This document shows positions 54,607 through 60,351 of a DNA stretch of 64,000 nucleotides, in pieces. Source of the stretch: Sphingomonas koreensis. GTDB taxonomy: Bacteria; Pseudomonadota; Alphaproteobacteria; Sphingomonadales; Sphingomonadaceae. Position 1 is the first letter of the stretch. Each line of letters starts with the position of its first letter. Below the pieces are notes generated by a model that was not told the origin of the DNA, did not search any database, and was given only the letters and a program-made list of their open reading frames with translations. Both the position numbers and the translations under genes were made by a program. Location of the stretch: NCBI GenBank assembly GCA_006438735.1, contig RCZF01000004.1:419521-483520 (forward strand). Reading direction: 5' to 3'.

Positions 54607-55113
54607 TCAGCTGCGCGCTTTCGTCAGCTTCGCACCGGGCTTGCGGCGGCGTCCGCGAATACCGTATTTCGACGCGGCGGCCTTCTTGCCCCCGGCGGAG
54701 GCCACGACTGTCATTAATCCCGAGCGGATATTGCGCAGCGTTGTCAGCGCCTCGGGATGTTTGTCGAGCACCTCGATCAGCCCCACTGCCGCCTCGCTCG
54801 GCGGGGTCTTGCCGCTCTCATATTTCTGAAACGCGCGGCGTCCACCGCCGACGATCCGGCCGGCTTCCTCCTGCGTCAGGCCGCGCGCCTTGCGCACCGC
54901 CTTGACGTGCCCGCTATATTCGCTCCGCAATTCCTTGAACGCGGTGTTGGACGCCTCGAGATCGGAGCCGGTGAACAGCGCGTCGCCATCGCCCTGCGGA
55001 TACCAGCCAGGCACGTCGATCACGCGCGAGAGCGACCCGTATTGGACGGTCCGCTGCCGGACGTCTCGCGTCAGCTCGTGGCCGGTTTCGGGATGGATGC
55101 GCTTCTCGCTCAC
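54607..55113 (-). CDS. mqsA: MqsA-family antitoxin without zinc-binding domain
   Basis: Antitoxin of 168 residues. The C-terminal two thirds contain an HTH_3 domain (VKAVRKARGLTQEEAGRIVGGGRRAFQKYESGKTPPSEAAVGLIEVLDKHPE) as in MqsA; the N-terminal part (IHPETGHELTRDVRQRTVQYGSLSRVIDVPGWYP) keeps the MqsA layout but has no cysteines, so it does not bind zinc. A basic tail (GRRRKPGAKLTKARS) extends it. The ATG overlaps the mqsR stop by 4 bp. It should bind the palindrome in front of mqsR. Confidence 0.85.
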   Translation of the reverse strand: MSEKRIHPETGHELTRDVRQRTVQYGSLSRVIDVPGWYPQGDGDALFTGSDLEASNTAFKELRSEYSGHVKAVRKARGLTQEEAGRIVGGGRRAFQKYESGKTPPSEAAVGLIEVLDKHPEALTTLRNIRSGLMTVVASAGGKKAAASKYGIRGRRRKPGAKLTKARS

Positions 55114-55430
55114 TCGAACGTCTCCTTGAACGAGGTGAGAACGATGTCGATCAACGTCTCACCGGCGAATTTGAGGTACAACAGCATGTCGTCGTACGGC
55201 ATCACATAGGTATCGTGCCAAATCCGGTGGTTGACCGGATTGTGCGCCGTCGCGGACTTTACGAAATCCTGCGGTTCGAGCGCCTGCACCACATCGACAA
55301 CATCCTCCAATGAATAACCGAGCGCCTGCGCGTCGCGGTTGGCGGTCTCGGTAATCGACAGCGATTCCCAATCCGTAAATTTCGCCTTGATCGCGGAGAG
55401 ATCGTGATGCGGCTTCCCTTTAACGGTCAC
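55110..55430 (-). CDS. mqsR: MqsR-family mRNA interferase toxin
   Basis: RelE/YoeB-fold mRNA endonuclease of 106 residues (GCU-specific in Escherichia coli). KPHHDLSAIKAKFTD is the family start, and LEPQDFVKSATAHNPVNHRIWHDTYVMPYDD is the core. Of the E. coli active-site residues Lys56, Gln68 and Tyr81, Lys58 and Tyr85 are present here while the Gln is His72. The start GTG at 55430 is 3 bp from a strong -10, so the message may be leaderless. mqsA follows with a 4-bp overlap. Confidence 0.88.
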   Translation of the reverse strand: MTVKGKPHHDLSAIKAKFTDWESLSITETANRDAQALGYSLEDVVDVVQALEPQDFVKSATAHNPVNHRIWHDTYVMPYDDMLLYLKFAGETLIDIVLTSFKETFE

Positions 55431-55432
55431 TC

Positions 55433-55461
55433 GTTATACACCTTTAAGGTCACTTTTGCAA
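55433..55461 (-). promoter_or_regulatory. mqsRA promoter with palindromic operator
   Basis: On the minus strand TTGCAA (55461-55456) and TATAAC (55438-55433) are separated by exactly 17 bp. The spacer holds ACCTTAAAGGT (55450-55440), a palindrome with ACCTT/AAGGT arms, very similar to the AACCT-N3-AGGTT site bound by E. coli MqsA. Binding would block the promoter. The -10 ends only 3 bp before the mqsR GTG. Confidence 0.72.
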
Positions 55462-55483
55462 CAGGCGGCGTCACGGGTCGCGC

Positions 55484-56032
55484 TCATGCCGGCACGCGCA
55501 AAGCGCCGACATAATTGTGGATATGCGGCGGGCGGGCAAGCGCCTCGCTGAGGTAGGCAAGGACGCGCCGGACAAGGTCCAGCGCCCACGCGGTCAGGTC
55601 CGCGGTAAAGATCGCATCCTCGTCGCGCGGAACGCCATCGATCCGAACATTGGTCTGGATGTGGATCTTGTTGCGGTAGCGCCGCAGCCGATGCAATTCG
55701 TCGTAAATGTCGCCGCCGATCGGGTCGAGCACGGCATATTTCCTGAGCACATCGATTACCACCGCGAAGATATCGATCTTGCGCTCCTCGATCTGCTGGC
55801 GTTCCGCCTCGCTGATGTTCGGCACGCCTTCCGAATTGTAGTTCTGCGCCCGATAGATGATTTGCGTCAGTGCGGCTTCAAGGATCGCCCCGGCTTGGAG
55901 CACGATCATCTTGTCGAACGCGCCGCGTGCGTTCGCCTCGACCAGGTTGCACAGCAGGTCGCAATTATAGCCGAGATTGTCGCCGACCTTGAAGTCGCCA
56001 ACGAACGTGCAGCCCACCTCGATCGTCGCCAT
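55484..56032 (-). CDS. HEPN-like protein (second gene of the DUF6883-like pair)
   Basis: A 182-residue, mostly helical protein I do not recognise by name. The segment YDELHRLRRYRNKIHIQTN at residues 110-128 has the HEPN pattern: R118-x5-H124 (and R117-x6-H124), which fits an RNase RX4-6H site. The N-terminal part MATIEVGCTFVGDFKVGDN is beta-like. I chose the ATG at 56032 because AGGAGG is 9 bp upstream, while the ATG at 56041 abuts it. It begins 23 bp after the stop of the 507-aa gene, so the two form an operon. Confidence 0.7.
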   Translation of the reverse strand: MATIEVGCTFVGDFKVGDNLGYNCDLLCNLVEANARGAFDKMIVLQAGAILEAALTQIIYRAQNYNSEGVPNISEAERQQIEERKIDIFAVVIDVLRKYAVLDPIGGDIYDELHRLRRYRNKIHIQTNVRIDGVPRDEDAIFTADLTAWALDLVRRVLAYLSEALARPPHIHNYVGALRVPA

Positions 56033-56055
56033 GTCTGCCATCCTCCTTCCATCGC

Positions 56056-57579
56056 TCAATTCTTGAACGTCTCGACCACCGCATCGATACCGTTCAGCCG
56101 CAACACCAACGTGACTGCCCGCGCCCATGCGACCGCGCGGTCGAACGACTGGCTTGCGACTGGGCTGAACACGACGATCCCAGGGTATCCGTCCTTCATC
56201 CCCGGACCGTCGCGCGACAGCCATCGCGCCAGACCGCGCCGCGCGTCTGCCACGCGCACCGCTGCGCTACCGATCTCGCCTTCCGCGATCGGCTCGTAGC
56301 CTACGATATACATCGGCGTCGGCACCAACGCGGCGGCCGCGCGAACGCCGTGGTTGTTTGCCCATTCCCATAGCTGAGCCCAGTCGGCATCGGAGCGGGC
56401 TCCCGGCGGCAGGATCGGCGGGTCGCCCGGTTCGATTGCGCTCGCGTCCCGCTTGCCGGGGTGGGCGGTCGACAGCGACGGCAACGATCCGGGATTGAAA
56501 TTCCAGCCGGTCACCAGCACGCCGATCGCGCCGCTACGGCTCCGCACGCGCATGACGACGTCGAAACGCGCGCCATAGCCATCCTTCCACTCGTTGAGTT
56601 TCACCGCCTCGGGATCGGCGACGGCCAAGCCGAAATAGAATTGCGCGGCAAGATAGCGCCAGTCTTCCGGCTCGATACCGAGGGTGTCGATGATGAAGTC
56701 CGCCTTCGAGCCGCCATCCGTGTGCGTGCGATCGAACAGATATTTGGTGAACTTGCCCTCCGGCATGATCGCTTCAAGAATATCGTCCGGGCCGCCCGAG
56801 GTCGTGAAATTATACGTTTTGTTGGACCGGTTCAGAAAGAGCGCCTCATTCAAAGCCTCCATCACGCGTTGCTCGATGCTCGGGGCATGCTTGCGCGCAA
56901 GCGTCGACGCGGTCGAGGCACCGCGATCGGACAATCCAGTCTTGGGCAGGCCCTCCGGCCCGTTCGCGCGGAGCCAGCCATAATCCTCCCAGATGAGCCC
57001 GCCCGGCTTGAACCTGTCCGCCCCCTCCAGCGCCCAATCCTCGTCGCCTTCAAACGTTCGCTCCTGCACGACGGCGCCGTCCAAGATCGCTGCCCCGTAG
57101 ATCAGCAATTCGAAGAAGCCGCCGCGATGGAGCGGATTGCCGGGGTCGAGCGTGAATCCGCCGACATAACCCGGCACCAGCTTGAGCGCGGCGTCGACGC
57201 GGTCGCGCACATCGTCAGTGAGCGCCGACAGCGCCACGCATTCATAGGTGTGGCGGCGAAAAATCCGCTCGCTCTGCACGCGATCGATGCTGCTCCACCC
57301 GCCGTCGAGCGATTCAAGCCATTGCAGTATAATGAGCTTGTAGGTGTCGAGATCGCGTGACACGGTACGACCGCTGCTCTTTATCGTACCATGCACGGCC
57401 GTCGTCCGTTCAGAAAAGCCGAGCAATGACGGCAACCCCAGCCGAAACTGTGCGCTGACGCTGCCCGCCGGGTCGGCTTCCGACACCGCGTCGAACACGG
57501 CCGCCGTGAAGAACGGCAATTGCGGTTCGGGCAGTCCGTCGAGACTCCCGTCGAACAGAAAAGCATAGGCATTAGTCAT
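56056..57579 (-). CDS. 507-aa protein with a DUF6883-like region
   Basis: No named family covers the whole protein. Residues about 274-376 (EGKFTKYLFDRTHTDGGSKADFI and GYGARFDVVMRVRSRSGAIGVLVTGW) match my recollection of DUF6883, a domain found in toxins and phage proteins. The flanking 270 N-terminal and 130 C-terminal residues contain GGFFELLIYGAAI, GYEPIAEGE and a proline-rich DPPILPPGARS linker. No signal peptide or membrane helix was seen. It heads a minus-strand operon with the HEPN gene, suggesting that both act together, for example as a sensor or antitoxin with an RNase. Confidence 0.6.
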   Translation of the reverse strand: MTNAYAFLFDGSLDGLPEPQLPFFTAAVFDAVSEADPAGSVSAQFRLGLPSLLGFSERTTAVHGTIKSSGRTVSRDLDTYKLIILQWLESLDGGWSSIDRVQSERIFRRHTYECVALSALTDDVRDRVDAALKLVPGYVGGFTLDPGNPLHRGGFFELLIYGAAILDGAVVQERTFEGDEDWALEGADRFKPGGLIWEDYGWLRANGPEGLPKTGLSDRGASTASTLARKHAPSIEQRVMEALNEALFLNRSNKTYNFTTSGGPDDILEAIMPEGKFTKYLFDRTHTDGGSKADFIIDTLGIEPEDWRYLAAQFYFGLAVADPEAVKLNEWKDGYGARFDVVMRVRSRSGAIGVLVTGWNFNPGSLPSLSTAHPGKRDASAIEPGDPPILPPGARSDADWAQLWEWANNHGVRAAAALVPTPMYIVGYEPIAEGEIGSAAVRVADARRGLARWLSRDGPGMKDGYPGIVVFSPVASQSFDRAVAWARAVTLVLRLNGIDAVVETFKN

Positions 57580-58009
57580 GGTGATGGACTCTAGCAGATT
57601 TACTGGTGAGCGGCTCTAAGGGGGAACGGCCCAGAACATCGGTAATGCGCGACGGACTATCTTGATTCATAGCACCACCGCCATCGATCGGCGCAACCTG
57701 TCTTCTCGTTGCTTTCGATGATCGATGAAAAAACGCTCGACCCCCGCATCATCGCGGTCTCCTCCCCATGTCGGTCACTGGAGCAACCATCGCCGAGACC
57801 TATTCGTTTCTCGTTTTCCCGCTCCCTCTTTGAACAGGCGCCAGAGTCGCACTCGGCTATCTGATGCTGGCGCCACTCAGACGCCTCGCTACAAAGCCAG
57901 TTATGAAAAGACTTCGTTCAAATCCGTATAGCCATGTGACAGGCTTTTTCCGATGGTCCGCCGGACGGCGGCTTTAGGGATCGCGTCAGCTCCGGCGGTA
58001 CGATAGCCT
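57580..58009. other. 430-bp gene-poor stretch between the 507-aa gene and alpA
   Basis: Contains only short frames that do not look coding. GC content falls well below that of the rest of the element. It should hold the promoter of the 507-aa gene, but I found no convincing -35/-10 pair or repeat. Confidence 0.4.
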
Positions 58010-58231
58010 TCATCCGGAGCGTTGATCGTCCACCGAATAGAACATCGGATTACGCAGCCAGTCGCTGACTGCAGACTCGCGCCAGCCGGCGCAGCGCTCG
58101 CTGATTTGGACGTTTTTTGGGAACGTGCCCTTTTGCATTTTGCGGTACATCGTCGAGCGGCTGAGGCCGGTGCGTTCGAGTACCGTCTTGATCCGGAGGA
58201 TACGGTCGTGTTGGTCGGTTTGCATTGGCAT
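58010..58231 (-). CDS. alpA: AlpA family phage regulatory protein
   Basis: A 73-residue MerR-like winged-helix protein of the AlpA/excisionase group: ILRIKTVLERTGLSRSTMYRKMQKGTFPKNVQISERCAGWRESAVSDWLRNP is almost the whole family domain. AlpA proteins activate integrase or excision functions of P4-like elements, so it likely controls the mobile element at this site. Stand-alone gene on the minus strand. Confidence 0.93.
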   Translation of the reverse strand: MPMQTDQHDRILRIKTVLERTGLSRSTMYRKMQKGTFPKNVQISERCAGWRESAVSDWLRNPMFYSVDDQRSG

Positions 58232-59004
58232 TACCTTAGATCCTGTGCATCTGCGTGGTGCTCCCCGGGTAGGTTGGACAGAATTCTATCGGTGAGAAAA
58301 GAGCCTCTCTGGTGTCGTTAGGGGCCTGGGCTGTACTTGGCGTGGCTAGGATAGGATTGGGTAAGAGCCCGATTTTGGCGGTGTTGTCCCACGGCGTCCC
58401 ACTCTTCGCGTGACTGCGCTCTAGGCCGCGAATCGCCGCCCCGAGTCGCTGCGCATCTCGGCCCATCCGGGGGACCAATCTGACCGGCGCTGCCGGGCAG
58501 CAGAACGCGATATCTGATGTGCGTGCTCTGGTCGGCTTCTGCGAAGCCGCCAGGGTCCGCAGCGCTCTTGCTTTCCGCGTGGCGCGCTCGACCCGGCCGG
58601 GGGGCACGGCGGCGGCTGGCCCACACGCCCGCGCGCACGCCGCCGCGCCGGCCGTCCGGATTCGAGAGAGCCGCATTTGCAGGCTCCTGCGGAACGGCAC
58701 CGCTGGCGCGCTGTTGCTGTGGACGTGCCGCTACCGCGTCGCGGCGTTTTGCCTCCGGCACTCGAACTGGCGGGGGTGGGCGTCGCTCCCTCTAGTCCCG
58801 CCGCGACGGGCCGCAACTTGGGCTTCGCCCAGGTCCCACGGTGTTGCGGCCCTGCGGGTGCGGCCCGCCGCTTAAGTGGGACTGCCGGTCCGCTCCTGCC
58901 GCCCAAGCCGTGCAGGTTGTCTGCGAAGAGCGTATAAACGCGCTGGAGCAAAGCGCAGCAGCGCAGCAGCGCAGCGCCGGGCGCACTGCGCCCGGCGTTT
59001 GAAA
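58232..59004. other. 773-bp stretch without a recognisable gene
   Basis: Large open frames exist on both strands because the DNA is GC-rich, but their products are low-complexity Arg/Ala/Pro-rich and overlap each other, so none is convincing. The right end (58953-58997) has short tandem repeats and a hairpin. The left part (58250-58400) is less GC-rich. I see no RNA gene. Confidence 0.4.
58953..58997. terminator. GCGCAGCA tandem repeat and 10-bp hairpin after the MucR-like gene
   Basis: Three copies of GCGCAGC(A) at 58953-58974 are followed by CGCCGGGCGC-ACT-GCGCCCGGCG at 58975-58997, a perfect 10-bp stem with a 3-nt loop, ending 7 bp from the stop codon of the MucR-like gene. The hairpin is very stable and probably terminates that gene, though no T-tract follows on the minus strand. 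Confidence 0.5.
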
Positions 59005-59514
59005 TCAGGCGTCCGCAGGTACCGTGGCGCGAGGCTTACGCGTCGGCTTGGCAGCCGGTGCAGCAACGCTACCGCGTGCGGCCCGGCCCTTCGCGCCTAG
59101 CCCGATCTTGTGCGCCATCGCGCGGCGCGATTCCGAATAGGTCGGCGCGACCATCGGATAGTCTGACTTTAGATTGTAGCGCGAGCGGTACTCTTCCGGC
59201 GTCAGGCCATGCGTCGAAAGATGCCGGCGCAGGGTTTTGTATGGCTTGCCGTCGATCAGCGAGATGATGTGATCTTTCGACGCGAGCGATTTGCGCACCG
59301 TCACCGCAGGCGTGAATTCCTGCTCGGGCGCGGCTTCGTCGGTGCCTTCGGCAGGCGCTGAGGTCGCGCCAGCGAGTTCGGTCACCGTTGCATGCATGGT
59401 CCGCAGGAACGCAGGTACATCTTCTGCTGAGACGCGGTTGTTCTGATTTCCAAGCCAAGCAATGGTGAGTTCGGCGGCGAGCTCAACCGCGCTCAAAGAG
59501 GTTTCGTCGGACAT
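59005..59514 (-). CDS. MucR/Ros-family regulator lacking zinc-finger cysteines
   Basis: Regulator of 169 residues, a MucR/Ros homologue: KPYKTLRRHLSTHGLTPEEYRSRYNLKSDYPMVAPTYSESRRAMAHKIGLG is nearly the entire family core. Where MucR has CxxCG before this region, the sequence here reads SLIDGKPYKTL, so the two Cys ligands are absent; Ml proteins in Mesorhizobium are known to fold without zinc. The first 70 residues include an N-terminal oligomerisation segment. ATG at 59514 with AGGAG in front. It may control the transfer genes beside it. Confidence 0.88.
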   Translation of the reverse strand: MSDETSLSAVELAAELTIAWLGNQNNRVSAEDVPAFLRTMHATVTELAGATSAPAEGTDEAAPEQEFTPAVTVRKSLASKDHIISLIDGKPYKTLRRHLSTHGLTPEEYRSRYNLKSDYPMVAPTYSESRRAMAHKIGLGAKGRAARGSVAAPAAKPTRKPRATVPADA

Positions 59515-59627
59515 GGAAGCTCCTGTTCAATCGTTAGGCGGAATCCATGACGCCGCGTGTTGAATATTCCCTCCGTCAATCCGTCCATGTCTTGAGCGTG
59601 CTCAATAATCAATCGGTGTTTGCCGTA

Positions 59628-59924
59628 TCAAGTGTCACCGGACTCTTGGAACGCCCGCTTGCCGCGTCGTCGCCACAGGGTCAGCGCTTGTTCGCGTTGC
59701 TCGCCGCGCAACGTAGCCGCCGCATCGACCAGCACGCCGTAGATCACGGAACGGTCATCCTCGGTCAGTTCGACCAAGTCGGCTTTTGCTACAAGTCCGC
59801 CTAGTTCGATCAACTGGCGCGTACGTTCGCGGCGCTTCACGACCCAGGTCCGCGTATCTTTACGCGCGATCCTCGCTTGCAGGCGGTGGCGCGCCGCCGT
59901 CGCCCGCCGGCTGGCGCTGTGCAT
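59628..59924 (-). CDS. traD: Conjugal transfer protein TraD-like
   Basis: A 98-residue basic protein resembling TraD of Ti-type conjugation systems (PF06412): RKDTRTWVVKRRERTRQLIELGGLVAKADLVELTEDDRSVIYGVLVDAAATL. TraD helps TraA and TraC process oriT. The ATG at 59924 lies inside the 3' end of traC, a 65-bp overlap, so the two are coupled. The open frame upstream of 59924 is not in the family. Confidence 0.82.
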   Translation of the reverse strand: MHSASRRATAARHRLQARIARKDTRTWVVKRRERTRQLIELGGLVAKADLVELTEDDRSVIYGVLVDAAATLRGEQREQALTLWRRRGKRAFQESGDT

Positions 59925-60180
59925 CGCCGCGAGGGCGTCCGCCAGAACTGGACGTGCGCTGAAAGAAGGCGACGCCGCCTTTGCGCCAGCTCTCCTTCGC
60001 GCTGGAATCCTTGTTCTCAATGCCGGCAAGCAACAGGCCGACGAGTTGCTCGACCGGCAACGCGTCGGCGCCCGTCGCGATCACCAACTCGCCGAGCTGG
60101 TGCAACTTGCGGTCCCTGAGTTGCTTGGCCTTCTCGCCCAGTGCCTTTAGCTCGGCATCGAAATCGCGGGGTTTGCGCAT
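59860..60180 (-). CDS. traC: Conjugal transfer protein TraC-like
   Basis: A 106-residue protein with an N-terminal helical, Lys/Arg/Glu-rich part (DFDAELKALGEKAKQLRDRKLHQLGELVIATGADALPVEQLVGLLLAGIENKD) like TraC proteins of Ti/MOBQ systems, which bind near oriT, and a glycine/proline tail. Start ATG at 60180 with AAGGA in front. It is divergent from traA with oriT between them, the standard arrangement of Ti-type dtr regions. Confidence 0.75.
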   Translation of the reverse strand: MRKPRDFDAELKALGEKAKQLRDRKLHQLGELVIATGADALPVEQLVGLLLAGIENKDSSAKESWRKGGVAFFQRTSSSGGRPRGDAQRQPAGDGGAPPPASEDRA

Positions 60181-60293
60181 CGGTCCTTCTCCAATTGCGA
60201 GGTTAGGACAGACCAGTTATCGTTGTTCTCGATCAGCGACAACGCCATGAAATCTCTTGGGATTGCGCAGTCCCGAGATAGATGAAATCTTTC

Positions 60294-60322
60294 GAGGGCG
60301 CGCTTATACGTCGTGCCGACGT
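60294..60322 (-). other. Origin of transfer (oriT) nic region, Ti/MOBQ type
   Basis: The minus strand reads CGTATAAGCGCGCCCTC (60310-60294), which differs in one base from the nic core CGTATAAGTGCGCCCTC I recall from Ti plasmids and RSF1010-type (MOBQ) origins. Directly 5' of it is a perfect inverted repeat ACGTCG-TGC-CGACGT (60308-60322). The site lies between divergent traC and traA, where Ti-type oriT is found. TraA should nick here. Confidence 0.78.
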
Positions 60323-60351
60323 CGCTTGTGAGGTGTAAGTGGATTGCCGTC

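Noticed and set aside
57725..57931. 68-codon frame between the 507-aa gene and alpA
   Set aside because: Ser/Arg-rich product, no ribosome-binding site and no family resemblance.
58421..58951. Long overlapping frames on both strands in the gene-poor part of the element
   Set aside because: Products are Arg/Ala/Pro-rich, overlap each other and lack start signals; high GC alone explains them.
58953..58974. Short CRISPR-like spacing of GCGCAGCA repeats
   Set aside because: The units are contiguous 8-mers without spacers, so this is a simple tandem repeat; no CRISPR array or cas gene is present in the window.
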